Below are positions 46,490-59,332 of a stretch of 64,000 nucleotides of DNA, piece after piece (the first letter of the stretch is position 1; each line of letters begins with the position of its first letter). Made by a program: the position numbers and the translations under genes. Origin of the DNA: Dichetophora obliterata (taxonomy: Eukaryota; Arthropoda; Insecta; Diptera; Sciomyzidae); contig OY986435.1 of NCBI GenBank assembly GCA_963920525.1, forward strand, positions 298,156,708-298,220,707, given 5' to 3'. The notes beneath the pieces were generated by a model. It did no database searches, had not been told where the DNA came from, and saw nothing but the letters and a program-made list of their open reading frames with translations.

Positions 46490-47252
46490 CTTCGAAAAAA
46501 TTATATATTTTTTACTCATATTTTTTTTCACTAAAATCTAATTTTTTTGTAGTTTTTGCTGGCTTAAAACAACAACATTTTTTCGTTAATTTACTTGAAG
46601 CAAAAGCTTTACATTTATAGAGTTAAAATTGCAAAATTATGTATTATAGCTCTATGCATTTCATTCTTACCGATATAAGAGATCTACATTAAACCAAACT
46701 GTGTTGCAAATGTATTTTTTATTTCATTTTTACTCTTTGTTTGAGTATTCAAAAATATTTTCAAAATTTTATTTATTATAATATATTTTCTATATATATT
46801 TTTCATATTAAAAATTTATTTTTTTACTAAAATTTTAATTTTAAATTACTTTTAAAATATACATATATCTATATGCTCTTAACTATAGGAAAAATAAATA
46901 ATTCAAATTTACCCATATTTATTTCTATTAATTAAACATAACTGAATTGCATTTAGTTTTAACCAACAAAACAAATGCAAAAGAACAACAAATTCATCAC
47001 CATAAATATCAAAAGAAAACTTTTTATAAAACAAAACAAATTTTTACATGAATTTAATTGTGAGCATTTTAAATCAGGTAAGTTTAAAGAAGGACAACAA
47101 CAACAAATTTATTTTTGAATAATTTTTATTTAGAAGATGAATTAATTTAAAATAGTTTTGAAGAATATACATGAAAAAAACCAAAATTTTTCTCTATTAC
47201 TGTATAAAAAGGAATTCTACGTCTATACTTACGATACTATCGAAACTGTGTC
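46490..47252. other. AT-rich spacer
   Basis: Runs of A and T, no recognised feature. Confidence 0.45.
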
Positions 47253-48866
47253 TTTTTTTAACTTTAACAACGTTTTGTTGACAAATTTTGTTCTGTGGCA
47301 CGATTTATTTTGGCAGGATTCTAAAAGTTTGTTTAATTTTGAGTTCCACAAGTTATGATTGTCACTATAATTGTTTGAAATACAAATATACTATCGCATT
47401 TTTAACATAGAGATCAAACGAGAGAAAACACCCAATCGATTGTGTTTAATTTTTGATGTCAACTATCTATTTCCACTGTTGTTAATCGGTATTCGTAAAT
47501 TGAAAAAATTCGTAGTGGTTTGAGTAAAAATTATTTTAAGTGCTTGCGTAGCGTCAATTTAATATAAAAATCATGTGCGAAAATAGAATTATGTTTTGCT
47601 ATATATGTGGTTTGTTGTTGATTTGTGCATCGACTGAAATTCACTACAAATAGTGCATTAATAGTGGTGTACAATAAATCGTTTAAACGTTCATATACCG
47701 CTAGTCATTGGTTTGAACCTGAATATATATGTGTTCAACGCGCATCAAAATTTGGTTCCTTTGCCTTATGCGACGAACATGAAAGAAACGTATTCTACAA
47801 TGGAAAAAATACTACGTTTTATAAAGAACAACACCTATAAATGGCAAATAGTCGCCGATTTAAAGGTTCTGACAATACTGTTTGGAATGCAAGGTGGATA
47901 CACCTTGTATCCACCGTTCCTTGTAGTATCCTTGCTATATCCTTGCTGTATGTGCGAATGGGATGCGACTAATAAATATAAGCAAAAGGAGTGGCCACCA
48001 CGTGCTTCATTTCAAATTGGCAAAAAAAAATGTTTTGAATATTCCCCTGGTGCGACCTGAAAATATCATTCTATCGCCCCTTCATTTAAAATTAGGATAT
48101 ATGAAAGAGTTCGTCAAAAAACTAAACACTGACAGCGATGCGTTTTGCCATCTGATTGAAGCGTTTCCTAGGTTAAGTGAGGCCAAAATTAAGGAAGGTA
48201 TCCTACATGTTCAAATCTTTCATAAAATTTTTTATTCATTTTGGTTATTTTAAGGTTTATTTGTGGGCCCACAAATGCGGAAAATTTTTCAGGACTCTGA
48301 TTTCGTTTGTAAATTAAATCCCGTAGAAAAAAGAGCGTGGAATAGTTTAATTGCCTTATGTAGTAATTTTCTGGGCAACAAGAAAAGTCCAAATTACTAA
48401 GATGTTGTGAGTGAATTTTTAAGTGTATACGAAGAAATGGGATGCAATATGTCAATAAAAATTCATTTTTTGCACTCCCGTATAAACTTTTTCCCGGAGA
48501 TCCTTATGCAGTTTAGTGATGAACAAGTAGAAAGGTTCCACAAGGAAATGGAAGCTATAGAATCCGGCTTTCACGGAAAAAGTACAATAAACATGTTGGC
48601 AGACTACTCTGCTGGTCACTAAAACGTGAAACCAATGTAAATATAGTATATAAATGAAAAAGGCCAAATAATCATTTTTAGAAAAAAAATTTTTTTTTGC
48701 GTTTCATTAAGAATGCTAAAATTTCGATAGTGCATTAGCATTTCAGCCAATATTAATAAATTTTAACTTGTTGAACCAAAAACTAAACAGGCTTTTGGAA
48801 TCTTGCCAAAATTATTGGTAGTACGGAACAAAATTTGTCAACAAAACGTTGTTAAAGTTAAAAAAA
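47253..48866. mobile_element. TIR-flanked element carrying a recurrent uncharacterised gene
   Basis: The left end (47,253-47,357; AACTTTAACAACGTTTTGTT, then GACAAATTTTGTTC) is mirrored at 48,764-48,866, with about 100 bases of imperfect homology including TTTTGGCA(G/A)GATTC(T/C)AAAAG. The enclosed DNA contains a coding remnant on the plus strand (47,740-48,620). A gene wholly enclosed by long TIRs suggests a DNA transposon or its relic. A target duplication was not identified because the outer TIR edges are A/T runs. Confidence 0.65.
47740..48620 (+). pseudogene. Recurrent metazoan uncharacterised protein, C-terminal part, spliced and broken
   Basis: The frame from about 47,740 reads LVPLPYATNMKETYSTMEKI, WQIVADLKVLTILFGMQGGY, then, after a duplicated YP-rich insert, CEWDATNKYKQKEWPPRASF. 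A shift in an A9 run near 48,020 leads to VLNIPLVRPENIILSPLHLK, LGYMKEFVKKLNTDSDAF and LSEAKIKEG. An intron 48,198-48,254 (57 nt, GT..AG, phase 1) restores LFVGPQMRKIFQDSDF and WNSLIALCSNFLGNKK; a stop follows NY, then EEMGCNMSIKIHFLHSRINF, FSDEQVERFHKEMEAIE and MLADYSAGH. I recognise this order (K-E-Y / DLK / GGYT-CEWD / PLH-KLG / GPQ / FLGN / CNMS-K-HFLHS / ERFH / MADY) from many unannotated multi-copy insect and cnidarian proteins of unknown function. Conserved His, Glu and Asp residues could be catalytic. Confidence 0.72.
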
Positions 48867-49299
48867 TTTAAAAAAAGGATTTTTTCGAATGATTTTACCA
48901 GTAACTTTGTCAATTCATTCGGTTTAAAAAAGCTCTATATACTCTTTTAAAGCTACATTATTCTTATTTTTATCAACTTTGAAATTTTTAAAATTGAGTT
49001 AGACATAACGGAGTTTCATAACAAACTATACATGCATCTATCTAAAATCGGTTTTTTGACCGCAAATCCCGATTTTGAGGGTAGTTATCTTATTTTAAGC
49101 CAGGCCTTTAACGTCTACTATGTCTCGAGCCGAGTTTTTTATCCACTATTACACGGTTTAATCAACATAAAAAAAATATTTGTATCATTTTAAAATTTTT
49201 AGCTGGAGCCTGAATCTGCCACTGATAACAACTAAATAAAAACAAAGAATTCATTTTTCTTGTAACTTCATTAATCTGCATTCGTTCAGAAAATGTTTA
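48867..49299. other. Gene-free spacer
   Basis: AT-rich, nothing recognised. Confidence 0.45.
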
Positions 49300-49911
49300 A
49301 GGTATGACCTGCGGTTAAAAAATTTTTTCGTTAAATTTTTTTCTTCATAAATGTCTTCTAACATAAATGCCTTAAAAGGATTTATTAAAATTCGAGTTAT
49401 TTTTTGGAGTTACAGAGCTATATATGTTTATGAAACACTTGCGCCGAAGTGCAGTAATAAAACTTTAAATGCGTTTTTCTCGAAATCACTTTTTTCAAAC
49501 TGAGGTGTCAAACTAGGTAATCACGTCAGGCAGGTCATGAAATAGGATAATTGGGGTAACTCTACTACTAGGGGAGGGGTGGAGCAAAAACCCCCAAGAA
49601 ACAGCTAATTTATGAACTTTTTTTTAAAAATCGAGCCATTTTGTCAATTTTTTATATTTTGGATATATCCTGGTTCAGGATTTGCCTGACGTGATTGATT
49701 ACTCATTTCTCATTTTTACGTACCCATTTGCATCGCTCTGGGAGGAATGTATGATAAAAAAACATCGAAACATAAAAAAGTACGGAAAAAGTTAGAAAAT
49801 TACGTCTACTATCACGTAAAATGAACCCAAAGTTGATACATTGAAAAACGACTGAGGTTCAGCAATTTTAGAAAACGTTATTTTTGTGGGCTTGAACCGC
49901 AGGTCATACCT
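49300..49911. mobile_element. TIR element (612 bp), AGGTATGACCTGCGGTT ends
   Basis: AGGTATGACCTGCGGTT and its exact inverted copy AACCGCAGGTCATACCT bound 612 bp of non-coding DNA. GCAGTAATAAAACTTTAAAT and CAGGCAGGTCATGAAATAGG lie inside. No clear duplication. Confidence 0.75.
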
Positions 49912-52900
49912 GAAAGAAAAATAACTGCTTGCGCATTAGTGTTTAAATATAATGGCTATGACTGGCATGCGAAAAGACAAAAAAATTATTTTTAAGTAAG
50001 AAAAGAAACAATATTATATTGAAAACCAGCTATCAATCCAATTTTTCAACTCAAGAAACTTTACAAATTTAGATTGTGAAGATTTTTGAGCCAAAATTCG
50101 AACCAACTATCAGAATGAAAGAACGTATTTCATATACGTAAATATTTGAATCCTTTGATAAGGATTTAAATTTTTTAAAAGACTCAAACAAAAAAAAAGA
50201 AAAACAGAACTAAGATGTATATCGAAAACTTTATATATAACTATATTAATTTCCTAAATTCTTAAGTAAATATTTTAGAGTTTTTCGTAAAAACTTTTGG
50301 TTTCCCTATTTATAATTAATTGCTTACTTGAACTGATTATTAATTAAATATAACTGAGTACTGATAACAGAGTACTGATTTCTGGATTAAGTTTAAGTCT
50401 ACTGATACTAATGCTAATACTGCTACTGAAAGATTTCTTGAATGTAGCGAAAAATGAGATAAGCAGTAAGTTTTGATTTATGATGGTTGCCGGTAGCAAA
50501 CTATGCGGAACTTTTTAGAGTCATGAAGAAGAGAATGCAAAAATTACAAAAGCAAAATATTAAGCAAAGAAAAAAAACGTTACAACTTAATACTAACTAT
50601 TGGGCTATATACAAGTACTCTTAAATAACTTACTATTCTGTAGCTGAATAAAAGTGCGCCAAAAACTGTATTCTATAAAACCGGCTGCTCACTCGAAAGT
50701 TATTGTGAAACTTATTTAAGTGCAGCAGGCTTCATTTTGTTGAAGTTAGTCAAAGTTTGCAAGAGTTCATAACTAAAATCGATTATTGGGGAAAAGGTCG
50801 ATGATGGCTACTTGAGTGCCATGAGCACAAGCTAACAGTGCTGCAAAAAAAAAATAAATAAAAACTACTGCAAAAAAGCTTAATAAATAATGAGTTTAAG
50901 AATGCTTTGTGCAGCAAAATTCGCCAAGAGCTCGAGGTAATGGAAAAAGTTGTCCAAAATATGACTTCATTGCCAAGGTTTTCAGTAGCCTGCTGATAAA
51001 ATAATATTTTGTAGGTATTTTTTTTTTATTTCATAAATGGTTTTTATTTACGAGTTCTATTCTTTAATTAAATTTTTCTATAAATTTTTTTTATGTTTTG
51101 GTCAGTTACTTATTGGTGCAGGTGTTAACAGCAAGTGTAATTGTTTACTTACTGCACCACCAGCATAAGTGTGCGCGTCTCTGATTGGAAGTGCTTGTTA
51201 TCGGAAGTGATGGCAGCGTATGCGTGAGTACACGCAGACACACACATGCCAATTACATTATCACCCTTTTGACATGCTTTGCTACCTAAAGCAACTATTG
51301 CCTGTATCCATTTCGAGTCAAATATTTTTTTTTTTTCTCAACACTTTCGCATTTAATTGCCTCAATTATTAATGCTAATTTATTCATTTTATTAATTTAA
51401 TTGGTAACTTTGTGCCGGGTGCTGATAATAATTTGGTTACATACATTTTTGCTTTTTCCTTTGTCATTTCATAAAGAAACTATCATAAATTGAAAATAAT
51501 TTTTACGCAACCATTTAAAATATATAGAAAACAATTCATTTATAAGCTGTACAATTTTCCAGTTTTTTTCAGTTTTAGAAAAAAATATTTGTAATCAACT
51601 ATTTGAAATTCTCGCTGTACATTTAATAGCTAGTGCTGCTATCTATAAGTAAAAAGGAAATCATCTTGTTATCTGTTACTATTTTAAAGAAAAGTGGAAA
51701 AAATGCAACAAATAAAATTTTTTTGTCAGATGATGACCGATGGGAAAAATCTACTGTTTGTTTTATTTTGTGCTTAATTGAATGAAAAATAATAATAAAA
51801 AAAAACAAATATCTATTGTTTTTCAGATTCAAGTCTTAAAAGTTTTATTGTATAGACATGAGAAATATGATTTACACAAAATAAGCAAAATTTTACAAAA
51901 ATATAAAACAATTGCAATGATTTTTCAAAGCAGAATCTCCAAACCACTCATAAATAACTTTGTTCATATGTATACTATACCGACTCGAACCTCTGTAACA
52001 TTTTAAAATTACATGTGTTAACATATCCATAGCACTATATGTCCTTGAATTCTTCTATGAATATCTTACCTGCAAAGATAATTTAAAAGAATCACATTAG
52101 TTTTTAGAATATACAATAGGTTAAAAAAATCTTACGGTTCGTCAATTAAGAAGATATCTAAGCTGACTTAAATCTAGTATAAGTTTAACAAAAAATCACC
52201 ACAACCCAATTCAATTTTATAGAGCTCATTATTAACCTTATTGTAAATTTCTGAAAGAAATTTTTTTTTCGTTTGTGGTATGCAATTCGGTTAAATACTT
52301 TAATATACTGAAGTTTATTATTAGGTTAACCTAAGCAACGTTTTGTTGTGGCAAAATTAAATTGAATTCAAGAAATAAAAGGATCGAACAAGCTACAGTC
52401 TTGTTCAAGATAAATAAACTTTTTCGTTTTATTTGATTTGGGCCCTTTCACCAATAGCAAAATACACACAACTACACTTAATAACACACACACATACACA
52501 CACACACACACTTCGGCATAAACACTTACAGTCTTAGCTATAGATAAAAAGGATACAGCAAGTGTGGCTCTTGGCATGAAAAAAAAAATAAAGGAAAAAT
52601 GAAAAGAAATAACCAACGAAAACAAGTTTGTTAAGCAGCAAAAAATAAAGAAATCAAAGGAAGCACGTTAAAAAGAGGTTCTGATGGTATCTCATATGGG
52701 TGCGCTATTGAAAGACAGCGCGCGCTCTTTAGTCCGTGTGTGTAAGTTTGTTGATGTTTATGTAATGAATATCCACTACATGTGTTGCCAAACAGCTGCT
52801 TTTTATACTTTTTCAGCAGCATGAAGCCAAAACCACAACAAATTAAGATGGGTTTCTTACTTTTCTTTAAACGTGCCTCTTAAATTGACGGCTATTCTTT

Positions 52901-54134
52901 ATTTTCATCCCTTTTCCCTTTTTTTCTGAAGTGTCTAAGGAAAATGAAACCTTTTTACTGTTGGTGGAACATTTTATTAAAAGCAAACACGTACGCATTT
53001 CAAACAAGTAGCGGATTGAAGATTGTAGAAAAATTTGTTGTGACTTAATACGTTTATTGCGTGTGCAGGATTTAGTGCGGATGGCTGTGTGAGTTTGTTT
53101 ACTTGTGTGTGCGATATGTGTTGGGAAATATATTAATTTATGTAATTTTTGCTGAGTTTCCCCTATTCAAATGAGCAGATTTTTGACCTATTTTTATATG
53201 AACCGCAATAAGGTTCAAATTCCTAGAAACCATTTTAATAGCCAGTAAAAATTTGATAAATTATGATTAAGCTCAACGGCAAAACGATTTAATGAAGTTA
53301 TAAATAATGGTTTCTTTAAGGATTTCCTATTTATGTTTAAGGGAAATCCTACAATTGAAAACGAAATAAAATTATATGGTCAGTGTTCTCATGAATATTT
53401 ATTCACTTAATATATAGTATAGCTGAGAACAATTTTCTCAAACCATAATTTGAACTTACTTCATTTCAAGTTAAATTTGTTGTCACTTATAAATGTGACT
53501 AAGAAATATTAAATATACAAAGATATATTAAAAAAATGCACTCAATGGTTTTTAAGAACGCTTTTCTATTTTCCGTTTTTTTAACTTTACAGCCGAATTC
53601 AACAGTTTTCAAGTAGTCCTTTTCTAAAAGTACTTCAGACAACGGCAAATATTCTTCAGTATAGTCAGTTAAATGTGGAAACTATTCAATTGTATATTAG
53701 AATAATGAAATGCACATCATAAAATGACAAAACAAACTTGAGAATAGTCACATACACTTTAAAAGAATTTGAAAGTACCAAATCGTTTTCAAAATAGTTA
53801 AGTGTATTTTAAAATGCATAAAATGTGCTTTTAAAATCAAGAAGTGTACTTCAGAAATAATTACATTTACTGCAGGAAGTACTGCATGATTTTAGTACTT
53901 CAGAATTTGATAGATATTTTGGTATAGTACATTTAATGCTTTCTAATTAATAAATTCGACTATGCTGAAATACAATATGGTTTTCTGTAGCACGTTTAAT
54001 GATTCTGGAAAATATTGTCTCATAACGAATGAAAAGAGGCTTTAACTCTTTTAAATACATTTTCAAATCTTGAAATATATTTCTGTCGTACATTCTGATA
54101 GATTTGAACATTAACAAACATTATTAACTGTTCC
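49912..54134. other. Long gene-free stretch with microsatellites
   Basis: No coding region, RNA gene or TIR pair recognised over 4.2 kb. Positions 51,110-51,300 and 52,430-53,120 have mixed composition with CA-rich tracts, typical of single-copy fly intergenic DNA; the rest is AT-rich. Confidence 0.4.
52484..52511. repeat. (CA)n microsatellite
   Basis: Alternating CA with one T interruption. Confidence 0.85.
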
Positions 54135-54385
54135 AGAGCCATACCCAAGGGGGAAATTTTGGGGTTCAAACCCCCCAGAGGGTCGAAATTTCAATAAAAA
54201 TTAATGCATTTAAAAAAATATTTTATTGAATGACTTTAATATGTTCTAAAAAACCTAAAAAAATCGTGTACCGAAGTTGATTTTACGTGTAAAAGTTATG
54301 AGCTTAAAAGTTATGAGTTGTCATGAGCTTATTTGTGTACACAATAATAGTAAAAACAAATGTATCGTGATTTATCGGATCAAAC

Positions 54386-54754
54386 GTGATACATTCGAAA
54401 TTACAATCACTATTGTTTTCATTACCCTTTAAATCGGCAGTTATAAATGATGGTAGTGATGATAATAGTGAAGCAAACAAGAACGACACTCACATGTATA
54501 CTGAAAAAAACTTTCTAATTCGAATCATCTATAAAGATTTGAAAGTATGCTCCAGCCAAAAACTTATTTCAATTTTTCCTCGAGTAGGAAAATTTCAATT
54601 TCAGCATCCATGCTTTTTTCACTGGAGTTGGTTGGCTGACTCTAAATATGCAAATGGAGCTTATTGTAAGTTCTGCCTTTTCTTTAGATCTGCTTTTTGC
54701 GGCATTGGATCACAGCCTCTTCGTTATTTACTGCACAAGGCAATTTTTTATTAA
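54386..54754 (+). pseudogene. TTF-type zinc finger of hAT/ZMYM-like transposase, N-terminal fragment
   Basis: The frame includes SSQKLISIFPRVGKFQFQHP, CFFHWSWLADSKYANGAYC, KFCLFFRSAFCGIGSQPLR and a stop at 54,752-54,754. The block W-x-WL-x-YSK-like / GA-YCKFC-x-FF / G-x-GSQPL is that of the TTF-type zinc finger found at the front of many hAT and ZMYM-type transposases, where it contributes to DNA binding. The frame opens with an Asp/Ser/Asn-rich leader (DGSDDNSEANKND). Downstream catalytic parts were not detected, so it is a remnant. Confidence 0.75.
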
Positions 54755-55413
54755 ATCAATTGTTGTGCCCTTTTCAGTGTGAACTTTTTATAGTCAAGAT
54801 TTTGTAAACAATTAGCTTTCGGATTAAAGATATGAATTTATGTCTGGTTTAATTTTTGAGGAATGTTTGAAGTTACTCATGAGTAATAATAAATTGACTT
54901 ACATTTTTCAGAATTCTGACCCGAGGAAAAGTTTAAAGACAGTCGTTTAAATAGTTTTTGAATTTTAAGGTACTAAGATGTATGAGGTTTATGTAGAAGT
55001 TTTTCTGTGTTTAAAGTTTTATTAATTTAAGTTTCTTTTATCCCTAAATTTCTTAAAACATACTTCCGTAATTCAATGGGAGAGATCTGTTGGAACGGAA
55101 GTGCATCATCCTTAAGTGCATACAAAGTGATCGCACAGTAACAGATGTGTTGGTAGAATTCACAAAAAAAGAAGACTTAATTTTTAATATTTCTTTATTT
55201 TATTTCAACAACTCAATTTTTATTATATTTAATTTCTTACAAAGTTTTTTTCAGGTGTTAATTTTATAATAAATATTTTAGCATAAATTTTAGAAAGTCT
55301 GGCCATGAATTTGTATTCATTAAAAATTTTACCAAAGGTTTCTTGAAAGTGAGGATTGCATTAGAAATAATTAAGTTATTTACATTTTAGTGAAAATTAA
55401 TTAAAAAAAAAGT
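54755..55413. other. Decayed interior of the hAT-like element
   Basis: No continuous coding; a frame near 54,835-54,930 (LIFEECLKLLMSNNKLTYIF) has weak coding character. Confidence 0.3.
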
Positions 55414-55507
55414 ATAGCAGTGAGAGGACTGCCGACCGAAGCGAAAACCTATATATAAAATATAAATGGAAGACGTTGTCCTGCCATGGACCGCCTTACT
55501 GCTATAT
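55414..55507. repeat. Small hairpin
   Basis: TATAGCAGTGAG and CTTACTGCTATA pair at the ends; inside, GGACTGCC and GGACAACG-like parts pair loosely. Just downstream (55,545-55,625) CATGTAGGATG occurs four times in both orientations. Confidence 0.5.
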
Positions 55508-56892
55508 AAGATTTTTCATGCTAATAGGGGGTTTCAGACTATGCTACATGTAGGATGGATTTGACAGGTCGGACGGACATGTAGGATGTGCGAAAGCTCA
55601 TACTGCAGCCCGTCCTACATGTAGGATGAAATCAAAAAGTTTTAAGAGTTCCGCTCTGATCTTGTTCTTCTCTGTGCGTCCTTGTTTGTAGATTTCCTTG
55701 GTAATTGTTGTTGGCGCAGTTAGCCGGAAATTTTTTGTAGGTGTTGTGAGTTCTAATCGTGTAGCTACAGTTGGCATATGAAATTAGAATTATTTTTGTT
55801 AAGAGCTTATAACAATTTATTAAATTTTTTATATATTACTGAAACTATTTCTTTTAAGCAAAAGTGTAACCATATCAAAAATACATATAATTAAAGTAAT
55901 TTATTTAAATTATTTCATTATTGATTAATATAAAAAATTAAAGCTCATTTATATCAATTTATATCATAACACTAACACAATATACATGTTCACCATATCT
56001 ATATTGCGTTGTGTATTAAAAATAGAATATTCTAAAATCAAGAAATATCTATAGCTTATATATTATATATAATCCATATAAGAAATTAAGCTAAACAGTT
56101 TTAAAAAATAGAATGCTTAGGATAAGCAGACATTAGTTATTCAATTACTACTGAAAATATTAATTATTTTGCAGGTTTAATACGTAATTGTTGTTATATA
56201 AATATACATAAATATTCTTTAAATTTCCTCAATGAGCTAAATTGTTCATATATATGAACTATATATATGTAAATATGTAAATATATTCATATATATATAT
56301 GTATTTCCGATACGGTAACACTTTTACTAAAAACAAATAGATTTACCTATATTATATATACTCTTTAATTCATATGTATAAACTGTTTTCTAAATTAGTT
56401 CGATGTCATATGCTGACTGTAGCTACAAATAAACATCCACAAAAAATTAAAGCTTACTGTACAACAGTTACTACTTAGCAAATTTACAACAACAACGCAA
56501 AGAGAATTACAAGATCCCAGCGGATGCGCAGCGTTAGAGGGGATGAACCGAATTGGCGGCGTAAAATATACAGCACTTTGCATGCTATATTTTCTGTTTA
56601 CCTGCTGTTACGTTAAATTTTTTTAATTTTTTAACAGTTTTTTAAGTTTACAATATTACAAGTTTACGAAATATGTTGCAAGTACAAGCTCTCGAATTAA
56701 ATATGTCGCAAATTGATTAAATGCAAATAAAATAAAATATTTGCGCTAAAACACGACCGAAATGTCAAAATTTGTAATTGTCAAAATTTCATCGTCCATT
56801 TGACACAGCAAAAAAGACAAATTTATTTCAACACACACAAATTTTATTCAACTTGATATTTTCTATCCTACCACGACTGATTGACACACAGC
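55508..56892. other. Gene-free stretch
   Basis: AT-rich with TATATA tracts (56,230-56,300). At 56,490-56,580 a GC-richer patch reads RELQDPSGCAALEGMNRIGG on the plus strand; no family recognised and no clear gene. Confidence 0.35.
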
Positions 56893-57323
56893 CAGTGTGA
56901 CCAGAAGATTTTTAAAAATATATGATTTTTGTTAAAAAAAAATATGCTAAATATTCCACTATCAATTTTTATATTCCACAAAAATATTCCACTTTCTATA
57001 TAAAAGATATATATCTAAATAAGACAAAATATGCATATAAAAGAAACACAGAAGTAAGCTTAAAAACATTTATTTGATTACTATCGCACTTAAATTTATA
57101 AAACATAAGTTAATATTAAATAAGTTATATTAATAACACGTAAACAAAGCATATATCAGTTGATTTGTAATTTGCAAAAGTGTTTTCAAGAAGTATATTC
57201 CCTTAAAAATAGTCAAATACTTTTCTCACAGAGAAAACTTAATTTTTAAGTCAGAAACATATAGATGTATTACATATTGTCACCTAAAATATAAAAATCC
57301 CAACAACATTTTTAATTTTTGTA

Positions 57324-57482
57324 GGAGAAGCCAAAAACGTTTTTAAATGGGACATATTTTAGATTTAAAACACGTTTTTTGGACAAATACCTAAAAATAA
57401 CTACTTAATAAACGAAATTATGAAGAAATTATCACTTTACAATCTACTATATGTGCTATTTGAAAACGTTTTTGGCTTCTCC
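57324..57482. mobile_element. 159-bp TA-flanked MITE nested in the hAT element
   Basis: GGAGAAGCCAAAAACGTTTT and its inverted copy at the right end are flanked by TA (57,322-57,323 and 57,483-57,484). Tc1/mariner-type candidate; non-coding. Confidence 0.75.
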
Positions 57483-57671
57483 TATAAACAATTATGAACG
57501 TTTTTATGGTTTTTTTAATATTAAGTAACGATATACAATATACAAAATTAATATTCAGGCACATCTTCGAGATCAATACTAATTGTTGCTTGTATTATTA
57601 TCATAGAAGTTCGCATTTCTAAATTTTTTTATTGAGCTATCTGGTATTTAATAGGTATTACAACACTTTTT

Positions 57672-57900
57672 TTAAACATGTAGCCATGTTTTTACATTCA
57701 ACAAATTATTTAAGAGTTTTTCTTGCATTCTATTTCGAATTTTCGTTTTGATAAGATTCATAAAACTAAAAATATTCTTAACCTCAGCATTGCTAAATGG
57801 TAAACTATGCGAGGAAAGCACAAATTTTGATAAATCCTCTTCAGATTCCTAACTTTGATCAATAACTTTTTTTCTGCTTTGTTGCTTTGAAACCACTTTT
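57672..57900 (-). pseudogene. hAT transposase C-terminal dimerisation domain, inside the 8-bp-TSD element
   Basis: Minus-strand reading gives ESEEDLSKFVLSSHSLPFSN, AEVKNIFSFMNLIKTKIRNR, MQEKLLNNLLNVKTWLHV and a stop at 57,672-57,674. LPFSNAEV-x-x-IFS-x-MN-x-IKTK-x-RNRM is a clear hAT dimerisation signature. A stop precedes ESEEDL, and upstream sequence (QSRKKVIDQS) is only weakly recognisable. In orientation the transposase reads toward the left TIR, so the element's 3' side is at 56.9 kb. Confidence 0.85.
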
Positions 57901-58626
57901 AAAAATAGTTAAAAGAAATAAATATTGTTTGCAATATTCACGATGTGGTGCATTTGTGATAAATTTTTGCAAAATTTACAATACTTACAACTTTGTGAAC
58001 GAACCTTCAGTAAAGTACATATTGTATTTTTAAAATCAGCTGATTTTGGTATGAACTTCTGTTTGGAAATATTAATTTAAATCATCATTTAACTAAAGGA
58101 AATCATACAAAAATTGAAATAAAAGAATAAATTATATTAATTTTTATTAAATAAACTAACAGCGTAGCCGGTAGCTTGCTATATGCTGAGTAGAAATTCT
58201 TGTACAATCATCTGATCTAATACGCAACGAAATTTACACAGAATACAATAGTGTTCCATCGTTGCATTTTTTCCACAGGGTTGTATTTTGAAAACCGTGC
58301 ATTTTGTTTGTTATATTATAAAATTTACTACAAATATCAAATTTATCAAAAATACAAAATACAAGGAAATACAACACATCGTGAATACCCCTTATGTTGT
58401 CTTAAGTATATAACTTACTGCTGTAACATATTCCATAAAAAATCCAACCAAACAAACATATAAGCAAATTTACTTCACTTTTTAAGCTGCGTGAAGTTAT
58501 TAAATGAATTGCAATAAAATTGACAATGAAGAAGCTAACCACAAAACGAATTCCTTATATTGCGTTTCACAAGGTGGTTCAGAGATGAAAATATATAAAA
58601 TGTCGATAGCCAAAAATAACCACTTA

Positions 58627-59156
58627 TGGCGTTTTCTTTTCTCGAAAAAATTCTGCATTTTTTCTGCCTTTGAGAATTCTACACTTTTTGTGTTCTTTTC
58701 TCAAAAAAATTTTGACCTCTAAAAATAAATTATGTTATTTTCTCGAATATTTTGACCTGAAAAGTTTAAAAAATGTAAAATTTTTGCACTCTCAAGATCA
58801 ATGGTTTCAGAGTTCTGCCCTCATATGCTACCACCTGAAGAAACAAAAAAGTGACATGTTTAAAAAATATTGAACATTGTATTGACATTTTATTAAAGAG
58901 TGAGCTTCTTCTTTACTAAAATTTATTATATGTAAACATAAAATGGCTGATATTAACGAAATTACCACATCAGTGGTGATGTTTCAGTGATGTTTCTCGA
59001 TATAGCAGGGCAGCCAACACAACATTGAAATAGAAGTTGCATTTTTATGTTCTTTTCTCGACTAAGAACAGGTCAACATTTTTTGAGTTGGGTCAAAATT
59101 TAAAAAATTCTGCGCTCTCAGAGGGCATAATTTTTTGGCGAGAAAAGAAAACGCCA
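58627..59156. mobile_element. TTA-flanked TIR element nested in the hAT element
   Basis: TGGCGTTTTCTTTTCTCG at the left end is repeated inverted at the right end. TTA lies at 58,624-58,626 and 59,157-59,159. Inside, TTCTTTTCTC and AATTTTGACC-type motifs recur in both orientations. The 3-bp TWA-type duplication suggests PIF/Harbinger; non-coding, 530 bp. Confidence 0.75.
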
Positions 59157-59332
59157 TTAGTATTCAAATAGACATTTTTTATTGCAATTTTTGTTAATTT
59201 TAAAAAATATAGGAATACGCAAAATATTCCACTTTTTATGCTGCATATTGTTATAAAAAAAAATATGCTTCCCGAAGGTAAAATATGCCAAAGTGGAATA
59301 TAATATTCCACTCTGGTCACACTGCACACAGC

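Larger units (their letters stand above)
56893..59324 (-). mobile_element. hAT element with perfect 8-bp duplication and transposase remnant
   Basis: Direct repeats CACACAGC at 56,885-56,892 and 59,325-59,332 enclose the inverted ends CAGTGTGACCAGA. The subterminal region repeats ATATTCCACTTT-like motifs on both sides (near 56,955-57,000 and 59,195-59,315). A hAT dimerisation domain is encoded on the minus strand inside, in agreement with the 8-bp duplication. The element (2,432 bp) has been hit by at least two further insertions. Confidence 0.88.

Noticed and set aside
58360..58400. Third AGGGTATTCAC-type palindromic MITE
   Set aside because: GTGAATACCCC is present but no inverted partner could be found at a reasonable distance.
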